Position numbers and translations under genes: made by a program
In this document: positions 20,139 to 32,419 of the stretch, piece after piece
How positions within the stretch are numbered: position 1 is the stretch's first letter
How the letters are laid out: every line of letters starts with the position of its first letter
Source: Albugo candida
Lineage: Eukaryota > Oomycota > Peronosporomycetes > Albuginales > Albuginaceae
DNA length: 64,000 nucleotides
Direction: 5' to 3'
Assembly: GCA_905220665.1 (NCBI GenBank)
Contig: CAJNAR010000002.1
Location: 665,399-729,398 of the forward strand
Notes under the pieces: model-generated
What the model was told of the DNA's origin: nothing
What the model saw: the letters and a program-made list of their open reading frames with translations, nothing else
Database searches by the model: none

Positions 20139-21866
20139 TCATTTACCTTTTATAACACACCACTTCCCAGAAAAGGGAGTCCAATCGAGTACTTCTTCAC
20201 AAAGGTCCAGATCACTTTCCTTTCTTCCAAGGTGTAGTAGCATGTTATCATGGGAGATGGGATGAAGTGAACGGATATCGTGGTTGAACGTTTTCTTAGT
20301 TATCTTCACACATTGAACGTACGGCGATTTTGATTGTGTGTCATCCTCCAACATCCAGATATATTGCGGCTCGGTCGATACGAAAAAGACACTGTGCGCC
20401 CGAGAAAACAAGAGCAAGCATTTCGGATCCTTGTATTTGGCCAACACAAATGTGACCATTGCATCAGCATTGCTATTACGCGTTTGAGAATTCGACTTAC
20501 GATTTGCGACGACATTGTCCAACCAGATTCGGTGCTTCTTATCCTCAGAGTAATCCGGCAAGTCATATTCGGGGCCCATATCACTTGATTTCTTTAAACG
20601 TTGCATGCATATAGCATCGGGAATAATTTCAAGCCTTTTGCAGGCATCTTCTGTATTAATGCAATTTGCAACTATACTTTCTCGATCGACTTGAATTGTA
20701 CCCATGATAGCTCTCTTGGATACAATTACTGCGTTTTTGATCTTAGGCTTTATACATTGCTGGCATGATTGAACTTTATAAGAGTAGGCCAAAAAACATT
20801 TGCTGGCATCAGTTGGGCGATCATACGTACCCGGCAAACCCGGCAATATTAGTTTGACGTAAGGTTGCAAATTGAAGCGCAATTGGTAGCTTGGTAAACA
20901 CTCTTCCGTAGTAAGCTTTTGAAGAAAGTAAGGGGCTGTTCCATCGGTTTCATACTCAGTTATATCCTTGTTTGTCAAAATCAATAGTAAGCCATAGTCG
21001 GTCGGCACTTGTCCAAGCTCCAACCAGTGCACGTAAGTAGGTGCGTGATGAAACGATTTTTTGAGATGCTCAAGCATGTTCTTCAAATGATTCGGATATC
21101 AAGTGCCGTATTGGGTGTTATCTTCACACAACTCAAAAACGTTTTCGATTCGTTTGGTCTACTAGGATGTAAGCCACCAGGCTTCATCGACTTCTGAGAC
21201 TTCAAAGCTTGCATGTCGTTGTAAAAATGTTCACATGTACCATCCGGATACTTGCCCGTCTTAGAAAACCTGAAATGCGAAACATGCCGCAAGTCTTGGT
21301 GATAGTGTCCCTTTTGTCCCGTGATTTCATTACATAAAGGGTATGCAGGCGATCCCCTACTCCAAGAGAAAATTCTCCGAGCCCATTGGAATCAGAATAT
21401 TGTCCCAGACAATTTCTGCATTTATCAGTAGGGTCTACATATAATAGAATGAGACATATCAGATTTTTTTCTTCCTCGTTGCCTCTTTTTTCCGGTAACG
21501 ATATTGGTCTCACTTCTGATGGATCAGTCTCGCTCGGTTCGTTCAAAACTTGTTCAGACAAATTGTCCTCAGTTAAATTAAAGTTTGCACGCGAGCAATA
21601 ATCTTGTACATTTTGAAATTTTCAAACGCGGAAGCAGTGACTAGCACCTGGACCTCACGGGAACTATCCGATGTGATAGATACTCTATATACTCCTGCTA
21701 CATCGAGGAGACAGCGCTGAAAACTTTTGTAAACAGCCACAATCCCCGGTGGAGAACGTTCCTTTGAAGTGACAATGTATCTTCTTACCATGAGTTTTTG
21801 ACAGCTTCCATCCAAAAGTCTGGCAAGTATGCACCCGAGAATGCTCAATGGTCGCTGGGCACGCAT
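20139..21866 (-). pseudogene. CCG-class effector, unit A copy, frameshifted
   Basis: Starts at ATG 21866 with a probable signal peptide (MRAQRPLSILGCILARLLDGSC: basic n-region, hydrophobic core, small c-region). Cysteine pairs of the CCG type follow (CRNCLGQYSDS; CQQCIKPKIKNA, with Ala for Gly). The frame changes at about 21,610, 21,270 and 21,085, leaving a 315-codon open 3' part (20139-21086) that keeps PGLPG, IMGTIQVDRES and CLLLFSRAHSVFFVSTEP. The last blocks recur in the other copies. Breaks were located by comparison with unit B. Unrecognised introns could in principle remove some of them, but none of the three sites has a convincing GT-AG pair. Most likely a dead or dying effector gene. 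Confidence 0.7.
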
Positions 21867-21918
21867 TAGACAATTCGAAAATGTGCAAATTAGCTTTATT
21901 CAAAGACGAGTCATCCAT

Positions 21919-23934
21919 TCATTTTCATGCAACGTTCCAGCTATCGCGGTCCTACTATGTGGTCGTTCTTTTCCCGAAAAGAATGGTACTTTTTGAGTGG
22001 CTGTTTAGTATTGACCAATAAATCGCGTTGTCGAAAGCGTTAGGGATTCTATTTATTGTACAGAATTCTAACGAGTACATGTTCGATAATCGATAGGGTC
22101 TGCGCAGCTGCTATTCTCAACGCGCTTCTCTTTTTTTATTATGATTGGTCGGAGCAAAATTGTCATGTTGCAGACATCGCCCCTAATGTTGCACACTTTC
22201 AAATGATTACGCTTTTTGCATTGCGAATAATTTCAAAAGCATTACGCGACGTTCTTATTATGCGTGCGTGCAATACGGAAGCGGTACCCAACAAATAGTT
22301 TGCTCTCAAAATCTTAAGCGCTAAAGCATATCATATCAATTTCACAAGTGCCTCAGTAATTATGTCGAGCTTCATCCACGGGATTGTCTACTTTCTACTT
22401 TGCGTGTCCAATTTACTTCCTCTATCTGCATCAATGATGTCACAAAGCTTCTACCGGGTCGATACGTACGACAACATACTCTTTGTAGCAATTAATAGAT
22501 TTACAGTCGATATAAATGGGCTCTCAACACTCCTTCTCACTCGAGTCTATTTCATTCTGCGCATTTTGCATCCGACTACACCGCAGCTCAGCCTCGGATT
22601 CGCCATATTATGTCCAATCCAAAGACAGCTAAATCAATGTAAAACCAATTATATTTTTTCATAGGAAGAACGTGTCATTGCCGAGAAGCATTGGACTTTG
22701 ACGCGTGCGCGAAGATAGAAGCACGCGAATTTGTGTAACTGGAGCTGAATATGGATTCAGTAGATGTTCATAATCTTAGGCTAGATTTCTGGTGGTGGTG
22801 ATACCATACTTTATGATGCGACAATCAAGTTGCGTCCCACAAAAGAGCCGATATTGTAAGTTTGATGAGACTTGGCCTAGCTTGGCCCATTCTTACTGAC
22901 GATTAATGAAGCCCATTTTTCTCAGTCGTTGCGAACTTGATCCACAAATTCCTTGAAGTGACACTTCACGGTGACATTTAGCTCATATACAAGCATAAGT
23001 CATGGTTTCATTCCGATAGTATACGACTACATTGTATTTGCTCTGGTTTTTGTCCCAAAAAATTGTCCCAAGTCAATGATTTGGCTTGATAAGAAGAGAT
23101 GAGAACATTTACTGAATAATCGTTTGTTATTTTGAAATGTTGGCTGAAACGCACAATGATCCTGTACGGGTAGTTTCTGATGATTAACGATCATCATAAA
23201 ATGGAGAACTTCAAAAGCCTTCGGTCTATCACTTCAGATATCTAAGGAAAATGTTTGACTTGACAAGAGAATACATGAATTATACAATGCATATGCTTTG
23301 CGATCCTGCCTAGCTTTTAGCAACCGAATCAATTGCCATAGTAGAAGAGAGAGTACTGACTACAACATTTAATCGGAAGGCTGTACGACAACTCTATCCA
23401 ATGGTGGAATTATCTATCACTTCATACGTTGTCTGCATTAATAAATATCCTATGCAGGATTTTATAGTGGCAATACTCGATGCGTCTTTCCTGATCAGAT
23501 AGTCACTGGAGACCAGATAAAGGAGTTGCTATACGACAATGCCATCTTCTCCATGCGTCGATTAGTACCAGAGAATCAACACATACGTATTGAGTACTGT
23601 TTGACATCCACGATCAGGATGAGCATTCTTGAAATGATGATGTAAAACATCGATGTTTTTGACACCAAATAGTCCCTGATTCATGTCTATATTCCGTCGC
23701 TTCATGTCTGACACATCACATCATCCACATCCATCCCAACAAGATACAGAGGTTTTATCTACTTTTATCGTAAGTGTTATGCACATCCCTCGATAAAGAA
23801 TTGCATCATCTTCGCGTCTTTTTAGACGTCCTCTTAAAACTTTGACATTTCGCTAGATTTCAGAGAAGCCAGTCCGAGTTCAGGGTATGCAAACGCTCTC
23901 GCTCAGTCGTGTCACCCCCGAAATTTGAGTACGG
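21919..23934. other. Decayed duplicated block left of copia element
   Basis: 2 kb with no intact gene. Includes a 100-codon ORF at 22362-22664 (listed separately). The marker at 22,125-22,310 is conserved in units B (35,250-35,430) and C (56,430-56,650). The stretch 22,690-23,200 resembles 29,580-30,130, 36,060-36,560 and 41,000-41,530, so this block exists twice per unit. Confidence 0.5.
22362..22664 (+). CDS. Hypothetical small secreted protein candidate
   Basis: 100-codon ORF from an ATG. It begins MSSFIHGIVYFLLCVSNLLPLSA, which reads as a signal peptide with a 15-residue hydrophobic core and a small residue before the likely cut. The rest has no cysteine pattern or known motif. The stretch SMMSQSFYRVD recurs as SMTSQSFYRVG at about 35,540 in unit B, but there the upstream part lacks a signal peptide and the frame is short. 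Could be a chance ORF in a decaying block. Confidence 0.3.
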   Translation: MSSFIHGIVYFLLCVSNLLPLSASMMSQSFYRVDTYDNILFVAINRFTVDINGLSTLLLTRVYFILRILHPTTPQLSLGFAILCPIQRQLNQCKTNYIFS

Positions 23935-23939
23935 CATTA
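23935..23939. repeat. Target-site duplication (left) of copia element 1
   Basis: CATTA immediately before the 5' LTR, matched by CATTA at 28792-28796. Confidence 0.75.
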
Positions 23940-24196
23940 TTTTAAAGAAGGGTGTGTTTTTGTCAAGTTACGCTATCGCACGATGCATGCTGGTAACGGG
24001 ACAGGATTACCGACGCGCGGCCAGGCGATTTGTAATGTACGACTATACGATTAGTTATGTGTGGTATGGAAAACGGACAAGGTATAGTCGAAGAAAGCAG
24101 TAGGCTTAGAGTAGCAAGAGAGTTTGCAAACTAAGGACCTAGATATATTTTCAGTATTCAATTTGCCCCCTGCTGAGCACTACGCATCTTCTAACA
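23940..24196 (+). repeat. 5' LTR of copia element 1
   Basis: About 257 bp; ends cttctaaca, shared with the 3' LTR. The first dozen bases are mutated relative to the 3' LTR (which starts TGTTGACGAAGGG); the edge was set by alignment and by the target duplication. Confidence 0.75.
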
Positions 24197-24200
24197 GGAT

Positions 24201-25395
24201 ATGAGCCCAACGACTAATTCTAACGGCGCGCCAAGCGCACCAACTCCAGTCAGCTCTGACGCCGTCCACGAAAGGGACACTGCGTCTCCAGCGGTAGTCC
24301 ACGAAAGGAGCGATGAAGTCACCACCAGAATACTCGCATCAATCGTCGACCTCCAAGCTCGTATGACGCAGATGGAGGTCTCGCAGCTGAAACGTGATGA
24401 AGATGAACACATGATTGGTGCGATTGAGTCGGGAATGTTTCGCTCTGCACTTTCCAATGGTCGCGGTGGTACACCGATGCACATCAACTCACTAGGCCAC
24501 TCACCGATGTGTCCAAGAACTGGACAAGAGCGCACAAGTGTATCCCCAAGGAGCTGCCCGGAACGCGGCGTCGCAGATTCATGAGCTCCGGATGAAGCTA
24601 GAAGCACAGAAAGCAATGAGATTTCCAGACGAGCGTAAAAAAAGATTGACCATCCGGAAATTTGATGGCTCCGGTTTTTTGGATTGGCGAAGAATATTCA
24701 TGCGTCAGGTCCAGTACGCTAAAGCGGCATGTGGTTTCGACTGGTCCGAACACGTAAAGACTGACCTGCTTGGCCACTACCTTAGTGGTACGGCTGAGCG
24801 CTACTACAAAAATCAGGTCGAGATATGGTGGTATCAGACACCAACGCTTGCTCACGTTATGGAGCGTTCATCAGACATTCAAGACAAGTATCACAGCATC
24901 CCAGTCGATGAAGGTTTTTACAGCGAAGAAGGAACCAAATTGAAGCTGGACCAAGAACTAATCTTGCTTGGTGGCGCTGAGCGATGCATGTGACGGCGCT
25001 GACGCGCAAGTGCTTGAGAACATTGTGCACTATGCGTCGACTGAGCTCACACGGTGCTAATGGCCAAGTACGGCGGAAGTCGTCCCGACTACCTTGCTTA
25101 AGCTGAAGAGCTTGCACATTTCGCGCAGTCTATCGAGTTGGATACGCAAAGTACTTCCTCGTTTGGCAAGGATGTCGTAACACACGTTGCTGAAAGCAAG
25201 CCACGTGTTGATATGCGCACGTGTTTTGGGTGTGGCAAAGTCGGGTACATCCACTTGGTCTTTCCTGACGAAAGAAAGAAGGCGAAGAGAAATAATGGCG
25301 TCAAGGGGACTTGGAGAAACAATGCCAGGACAAAGGACATTGTTAACTACACTTTGTTCATACAAGAAGCCAAGGCCCAGGACAGCTTGTGATCT
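24201..25395 (+). pseudogene. gag: Copia 1 gag remnant with zinc knuckle
   Basis: ORFs starting five bases after the 5' LTR (ATG at 24201) and continuing in other frames: a low-complexity N-terminus, a capsid-like part ([28 protein letters not shown]), and a partial zinc knuckle CFGCGKVGYIH at about 25,220. Frame changes near 24,550 and 25,000 break it. Confidence 0.7.
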
Positions 25396-26800
25396 GGACA
25401 GTGGATCTAGCAGGCACCTCGTCAATGATGAAGTGCTTCTCGAAGATGCAAGAGATTGTGATGACCAATGCCTGGTCGCCAACAGAGAAATGCTTCGTCT
25501 TACAATTGCCGGAAATGTGGTGATTCACGTGATGGAATGCGGAAAAGCAAGTTTTATACGACTTACAGAACTCTACTACGCACCGCTACTAGTGCACAAG
25601 ATCGTGTCGTACGGTAAGCTTGAGCTTAAAGGTTACGGGCTCAAGTATAAGAATAACAGGCGAGCCTTTATCTCCCTCAATACCGGCTCCGTCGTGTTCG
25701 ACGTGGCGATGTGCAACAACATCCTCGTCATCGAGACGAAAGAAGAAAGAGCTGACGAAGGGATATTGAAGACGTTCGTTGCCGCGATTGATGAAGTAAA
25801 AAATCAGGAAGTTGATGAAGGTGTGCATCAGGAACGCTCCTGCACCTTCAAAAACGTTTCGGCCATCTATCCTACGACACTATTGAAAAAATGGCCCGTG
25901 AGCCTAGATCTGTAATCCGGCTTACTGATAATGAGCGAGTGACGTGTGTCACATGCGCGCAAGCGAAGCAGTCAAAGAGTGCGCAGTCAAGAAGGACACA
26001 GGCATGCATTCACCGGTTGACCGTGTGGGTGCTCTTATCTGTCCGGATTTCAAAGGACCCATGACACCAAAGGATCGAATGGAAAATCGGTACTCGTCAA
26101 CTTCGCGGATCACAATAGCAATTACTGCTGCGGGTCTCTCGCACGCACCAAGGATCAAGCAGCGGTTACCTTTTAGGATTTCTTGATCTGTTTTTGAGAA
26201 GCTTTTCAATTTCCAGGTCCACGTTCTGCGAACTAACGGTGGAGGAGAATACAGGAATGTGGATTTACTTTGCAAGCCGGCGTGGAGAGACAAGTGAGCG
26301 AGGCGCGCAACCAAGGAAAAGCCGAGCGCATACACAGAACAGTTGTAAACATGGCGCGCTCAATGATATTTCGCAAGAAACCTCCCGCTGTATTTCTGGG
26401 GTGATGAGGTCAAATACTAGGCGTACATCTTGAATCGCATCCCTACGAGCGCGAACTCCAATCGTGCATCGCCAATCGAAGTATTGACAAAGCAAGCGCC
26501 CGATCTACGCGACATCGTTATATTTGTATCAACATGTACGGCGTAACGTGACCCAGCTAGCTCATCAGGAGCAGTTTGGCACCATTTTCGGGCGCAGCGA
26601 CGAGACCAAGGGATACCGTGTTTATATTCATGAAGACAACGTCGTCATTGTTACACAGCACGTCAAGAATATCCAGACGCTTTTCAACGTGCAGAATAGA
26701 GAGCTCCAACACATTCTAAAGCTAGAGGATGGTAATGGTGATGCTCAAGGTGACTTGCGGATAACTCGAAATCGCTGCGACAATGACAAAAATAGGAAGA
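25380..26800 (+). pseudogene. pol: Copia 1 protease and integrase remnant
   Basis: The protease active site appears as DLDSGSSRHLVND near 25,395. The following 1.2 kb should hold integrase; only short in-frame pieces with many stops remain and the catalytic triad cannot be traced. Confidence 0.6.
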
Positions 26801-26819
26801 GCTAGTGGAAGATCAAGCT

Positions 26820-28524
26820 ATGGATGCGTGTCCCTCATGCAAGACGCGCATCAACAAAGAAGGTGAGGCAAGCTATGAGGAGTAAGACTCATTCTGTAGC
26901 CACCGTGCTACAAGCCTTCAAGCCAGACCCGAAGACACACGCTGAAGCGATGCGTAGTTCGAAGGCTGAAGGTTTGTGCAACGCCATGCTCAAACTTATC
27001 CAAGCTCTTAGGGAAAACAACGTGTGGAATGTGATCAAGCGACCGGCCGATGCAAATTTGATACACAAAAAGTGGGTGTTCCAGACGAAGACAGATGCAA
27101 ACGGCGTGGTAGAAAGACTCAAGGCGCGACTGGTTGCATTTGGGAACGAGCAAGTCTTCGGTGCTGACTACTTGCTTACCTTCGCCGCTGTGATGGAAAT
27201 GTCAACAATGAAGGTTATACTGAGTCTTACGGCGATATGGGGTGTACCGGCTAAGCATGGTGATATCCCAAATGATTACGTTAAGCTGACAAGGAGGAGC
27301 ACCTGAAGATATTGCTGCATGTGCCAAGCGGCATGAGAATTAACGAAGAGCATTTCGAGATACTTGTAGCGACTAAAAATGTGACGTCGCGCTCTAGCTG
27401 AAGAAGAGCCTCTATGGGCTTAAACAAGCAGGACGACTCTGGAGTCAACTGCTGCAGACAAAACTTCAAGACGCAGGATTCAAACAGCGCATTAGTGATA
27501 TGTGCCTATTCTAAAAGCGCGACGGTCATGAGATGATAATGGTGGGTTTCTACGTTGATGACCTCCTAGTCACAGCGACCACGGTTGAAGGCGTCGATTG
27601 GTTATATACGGATATGAAATCGCTTTCGATCAAAAAATAGGACCAGTTTCAAAATTTCTTGGTATTCGAATGAAGGCGCTCGACACGAGCGCGTACGTTC
27701 TGGACCAGAAGGAGGCGATTGATGAGCTGTTTCGGGAGCACGGGCTAGTGTTGGATAATTCTTCATTTACACCGATCAGCGACGACTGCTACAATAAAGT
27801 TGGATCGAGCAGCGCCCTTCTAAAAATGGTAGAGCCTGGAAACCAACAATCAAGTCGTTTCAGTCCCTTGTTGGTAGCCTACTGTGGGTCGCACGATGCA
27901 CTCGGCCTGATATCACGTTTGCGGTACACAAGGCAACACTTCAGACACATGAGCCGATAGAACAAGACTGGAAACTGGCAAAGAGAATTGCCCGATGCCT
28001 CGGTGAGAGAAAGGACATGCGACTCGAGATGCGCACTGATGCCAAGAACAAAAGTGAATCTACTCTGGAATCCTACAGCGATGCGGACTTCGCCGCAGAC
28101 AAGAGCGGCATGAATTCTCTATCAGGTACTATATATATGCTTAACAAATGCCCGTGAGCTGGGCTGCGAAGAACAAGGAGGAGTCTCGCTCTCGACAATG
28201 GAAGCCGAGTTCGTAGCAGCATCAGAAACGGCTCGCGAGCTTCTCGGAGTCCGGGAGATGGTAATGGAAGTTGGACTGACGCCGATTATATCCATGCGGA
28301 TGCACGTAGATAATCAAGCAGCTACTCGTAAGATCGAAGGCGAGGCTATTTCATTGAAGGCTAAACATATCGACGTGCGCCTCAAGTTTATTAAGGACTT
28401 CGTTCATCGAGGCAGCCTTGAGCCACGCTTCGTCCAGTCTGAGCTCATGCTCGCGGATCTATTGACCAAGGCAGTAGACAAGCACAAGCACGCCAAGCTG
28501 CGACCGATAGTGGGTTTACACTAG
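26820..28524 (+). pseudogene. pol: Copia 1 reverse transcriptase and RNase H remnant
   Basis: RT start (NNVWNVIKRPADANLIHKKW, LKARLVAFG) at about 27,020-27,170, an FYVDDLL block at about 27,550, and RNase H (MEAEFVAASETARE, VDNQAATRKI, KHIDVRLKFI) at 28198-28524. Several stops and frameshifts lie between. Confidence 0.8.
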
Positions 28525-28557
28525 CTAAGGTGACGATGATGCGATCGCGATGAGGAG

Positions 28558-28791
28558 TGTTGACGAAGGGTGTGTTGTTGTCAAGTTACGCTATCACACA
28601 ATGCAGGTTGGTAACGGTACAGGATTACCGACGCGCGGCCAGACGATTTCTAATGCGCGATCGATACAATTACAAGGCATAGTCGAAGAAAGCAGTAGGC
28701 TTAGAGTAGCAAGATAGTTTGCGAACTAAGAACCTAAATGTATTTTCAGTATTCAGTGTGCCACCTGCTGAGCACTACGCATCTTCTAACA
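28558..28791 (+). repeat. 3' LTR of copia element 1
   Basis: About 234 bp, TGTTGACG ... CTAACA. Shorter than the 5' LTR, mainly by one deletion of about 20 bp. A purine-rich run precedes it at 28536-28557. Confidence 0.75.
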
Positions 28792-28796
28792 CATTA
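28792..28796. repeat. Target-site duplication (right) of copia element 1
   Basis: CATTA, matching 23935-23939. Confidence 0.75.
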
Positions 28797-29842
28797 CACC
28801 TTTAGTGAATCAGAAAGGCTTACGTCTCGGAATCAAAGCGGAAAGTAAAACATTGCAGAACTCCTTAATGCAAGCCATTCTTGAAGCCAATACATTCCAT
28901 ATGTCTCATCAGCGTACAATCTATTTAAAAAAGCTAATATCATTCCATTTCTTTGTAGATATTACATGCTACATCTTGTAATATTATTATCCCCGCGGTG
29001 TTTAGAACCATGGTATCTGGAGCAGTGATTAGCTATCTTTCGATCAGAAGTTTCGACCATTACGCGTTCGTTTCCAGTGAGAGGGTCGTCGAGCTATGTG
29101 CAGTGGAGATTTCTTAAAATATTGAGAGCAGTCTACATCTACAGGAATCGCACGGCAATCCGATATCGTATGATTCGTTTATTCGTTTCAGTTGCACGTT
29201 GAGATGAATCGCGATTGCGCAACTGAGAATTATTTACTGTAGAAAGAACCTTTACATATAAAAGAATCGACCATCCAACATTGTATTCAAGTTTTGCTTT
29301 TAACTCTCGTGATGCGAATGAATATATTGCGTCAACCTGGTGTATTTCTCTTGGATGAGATTTCATCAAACAAATTTAAAGTTGTTCGAATCAGATATGC
29401 AAACAGATTTGCATCATTTCGTTATAAAATAAAAAAAGGACCGTGACTTTCCCCTGATCTCTCAAGTTCATCTCACTAAATGCACTATGCATCGAAAGTA
29501 CACCGCAGCTCGTACTTGGAATGACGGCTTTCTGTTCACTCCAAGAGCCATATAGAAAAAAAATCTGCACCAATGATCCTAGATGCCACATGCCACAAAG
29601 AAAAGAGTTCGACATGTGATCGGAGGTTGAAGAACGCAAACTCGTGTGACTAAAGATATCATGTCTACCGAATAGAGTTCCTTGTTCTCGAGACCATACT
29701 GTGAAAATCAATTTCTTCTAGAAGTAGAATTCCTTGGACACGGTTCAATTCGTCATGATGCGATATAAAGTTATGCTCGATTGAAGATGTCAAGATAAGA
29801 AGTTGTCGAGTCAAAAAGAAATGAGCAGATATTGATGTTGCA

Positions 29843-30221
29843 ATGGGGTTTGAAGCAGCTTGCGCAATTCATGAAGAATATGAAAGAAGGTATTTTCCTC
29901 AGATCGTGTTTGTTCGGATCCACGGATTTCTTTTAGTGACACCTTACCATTGTTTTATGACCAATATATGCAATATGCTTGATGATATTCCGAATCTGAT
30001 TATATTCGGTGTGGGAAATGGAAAACCAATTAACTCAGCAAGACGCTCTGGCTGAACAGTACCAGATGATTATGTTTTGCGGAATGAACTATTATTGTTG
30101 CATTATTTTGGCTGGAACGCACAATGGATCTGTTTCCGAACACAGTAGTGAATTACAGGCTCCAATGCGTGAAGTTCCACGAGATGACGCATTTCATACT
30201 TTGGAACATGAAGAAACTTAA
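29843..30221 (+). pseudogene. Decayed gene fragment (RIHGF ... FGVG block)
   Basis: The plus strand reads RIHGFLLVTPYH, then LDDIPNLIIFGVGNGKPI. The counterpart at about 41,290-41,560 reads RIHGFPIAAPHG and LDDNPNPIVFGVG, followed in both by a WNAQWI block. Substitutions between the copies keep the protein pattern, so the ancestor was coding. Both copies now contain stops and frame changes. Family not recognised. Confidence 0.4.
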
Positions 30222-30959
30222 CTATGACATTTCACATGCCTAAAATATTATAGTACTCGAAGAGAGAAAACATGAAACACGTTAGGCACATGAATCTCCT
30301 TTATGCGTTTAGCACTTGCCCCAAATTGAGCAGTATTGTGCAAAACCATCGACTGAAACGTCCTGTCAAAATACTTTTTGGCAACTGTTAACCCATGCTG
30401 AAAGTATCTCAGACTTCATCTGTCGTCAGGATTCGAAATTGCTTGCGCATGCTTTGTAGTAATCACCCTCGCTCGTCGTCACTAAAGATCAATATTTCAT
30501 AAGACAATTGACATGACTTGTTATGCCAGAACACCTACATGCAAGTCTGATGTACGTTAAGCGTAAGTACTCCTTGATGTGTCACCACAAGCATAAGGAA
30601 CACTCTTGGCACTTATGATCGAGATGGGACTTAGAAGGATAATGTGAAACGTCAATATCCAGCCAACTATGGGCAGTCGCATGTGAAGTATGCATACCGT
30701 ACTTGCTCACAATGCCACACCGAATGATACCTGACTAGTGTCCACGTTTCAAGACCCAATTTTGTTTCACGTGGCTTTTCTATCCATCTACAACATGACC
30801 GAACCCCTTCATCAGACTTCTAGACTGTTCGTTCTTGAGTTGTAATGATGAGAACGCTCTTGAATGCTTCAACGCAATCAGGAATGTCAAATGTTACAAA
30901 ATGAGTTTATTTGTTTCCATCAATATCTTCAAACTTATTTAAGCATGTGAGCACTGATG

Positions 30960-31198
30960 CTTCGCGAATTTTCATGCCTGCTATTTACACTCGAGATTTT
31001 CGCAAGCTGTCTGTGGTGCACGTCTTGATGCAAGTTTTGTTACTTTATAGCTCAGCTGCGTACTCTACAACTTCAATCAGCGAGGATGTTTACGTCTCAA
31101 GCATCAAAGAGAAACCAAAATGCTTAAAAAGCTACTATCTAAATCAGTTTCAAACTCACGATAATCCATACGATCCCATGAGCGTGCAATCTATTTAA
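30960..31198 (+). pseudogene. Decayed gene fragment (SEDVYVS ... DNPYDPMSV block)
   Basis: In-frame stretch ending ISEDVYVSSIKEKPK ... HDNPYDPMSVQSI and a stop. The ATG at 31029 would give MQVLLLYSSAAYSTTS, signal-peptide-like but short. The paralogous stretch 42390-42647 conserves SEDVYVS, EK and HDNPYDPMSV. Function unknown. Confidence 0.35.
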
Positions 31199-31761
31199 CG
31201 AACATTCCATGCGAGCACAAACATTTCATACCGACAAGATAGCCTCCGACATCTTGTAATATGACCTTGTCGGTATGCGAAAAGTGATCCGATCTCATGT
31301 GAAGGACACATGATCTAGTAAGAAAGTAACCAAGGAGTATTCCGAGAAATCCAGATACGAGGCCTTTTGTGATGCACGTGGCGTTCAGAAACGTAGAATG
31401 TCGAGTTGCCTCAACTATTACTCAACATAAAATAATCGACCGGTACATTTGAATTGAATGGAGAGTACAGAGAATCTTGGAAGGATGATAGTTGGAGACA
31501 ATCACGGATTTCTGGTGCTTGAATTGCCTTTTAGAAGCGATAGCGCTCAGGCAAAAAGATGATACAGGAATGGTTGGACGCAAAATACGATGGTAGATTC
31601 TATGCTTTGAGAGATACGTGACTTATGATTGATATGGAGAAGCGTGAAACGTGATTTTTCGATTGGAGATCGTGCAATCAGCACTCTGACTCCATATATA
31701 AATTCTTTTATTCCTCAACATCCCTGAAACGGTGTAGTCACTCTACATCAAACCAGGTACA

Positions 31762-32416
31762 ATGTTCTCCCTTTTATTGTGTCTCTAGAACTATTCATAT
31801 CCTAAAGTGGTTTCATCGCACCTTTATACGATGCTGGTAGACTGTACGTATTTCTCAGTTGTTCATGTCCCTCACATTGAAACAGACGGTATAGAAAAAT
31901 AAAAAGCATCTACGGTAATAAGCCCTGCATTCCACCACGTTAATGCCCTCCAACCGTTGGACTTCACAGTGAACTACACACAAACTCATACCAAATTACG
32001 TTTTCTTTCTAGTCGGTTGTGTAGAACTCGAGCGCACCTAAAAAACTATTCTAGGATTAGAGCGGCCAAGAGCGACTTCGTACAATATGGTGCAATACTA
32101 CAGCGAGAGTCATGGTATCATATCCGTGGTAGACGCTGTCACTGAGCATCGTTTCGACGAAGCCAAACGCACAATTTAAACATGCTTACAGATGAGGAGC
32201 TCATTTCTGTACCTGTGATCGTTTTAGCCAACTAAAATGATTGTAAAGACGCACATCCCATCAGTGCGATGGAGGAGCTCTTTCAAATACAAAAGCTGAC
32301 TTCAACACCAGGGAAACTTGTGTCCGTATCAGCAATCATAAAAGACGGAAGTCACGCGGCAATACAATGGATTTTGTATAAAGTGAGACAAAGTGAGCGT
32401 TTCCTAACACAATGAA
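31762..32416 (+). pseudogene. ARFRP1: ARFRP1 pseudogene, unit B
   Basis: Collinear with the intact gene from ATG (31762) to TGA (32414-32416), introns included. A stop replaces the Trp codon near codon 9, the P-loop is lost, and NKND is interrupted by TAA near 32,232. Small indels shift the frame between exons. No coding capacity. Confidence 0.85.
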
Positions 32417-32419
32417 TCG

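Larger units (their letters stand above)
23940..28791 (+). mobile_element. Ty1/copia LTR retrotransposon 1, degenerate
   Basis: 4.85-kb element with two LTRs, a 5-bp target duplication (CATTA) and gag-protease-integrase-RT-RNase H order on the plus strand. The coding region is broken by many stops and frameshifts. The order with integrase before RT is copia, not gypsy. Unit B preserves the uninterrupted site at about 37,385-37,440, so insertion followed the segmental duplication. The element is not competent to move on its own. Confidence 0.85.
17310..31440 (+). repeat. Segmental duplicate unit A
   Basis: First of three direct, diverged copies of a segment. Order: ARFRP1 (intact), a noncoding stretch, an antisense ORF remnant, a broken CCG effector on the minus strand, a block near 22.1-22.7 kb (cacaaagcttctaccg), a decayed block, a copia insertion, and a further decayed block ending near 31.2 kb with DNPYDPMSV. 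Without the copia element it is about 9.3 kb. Matching marker blocks occur in the same order in units B and C, so the copies arose in tandem. Confidence 0.8.
28797..31440. other. Decayed duplicated block, right part of unit A
   Basis: 2.6 kb without an intact gene. 28,800-29,300 aligns by eye with 37,420-37,930 of unit B (e.g. aaaggacctttacat-type block). 29,400-31,250 aligns with 40,830-42,660. Two conserved protein remnants inside are listed separately. Confidence 0.5.
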
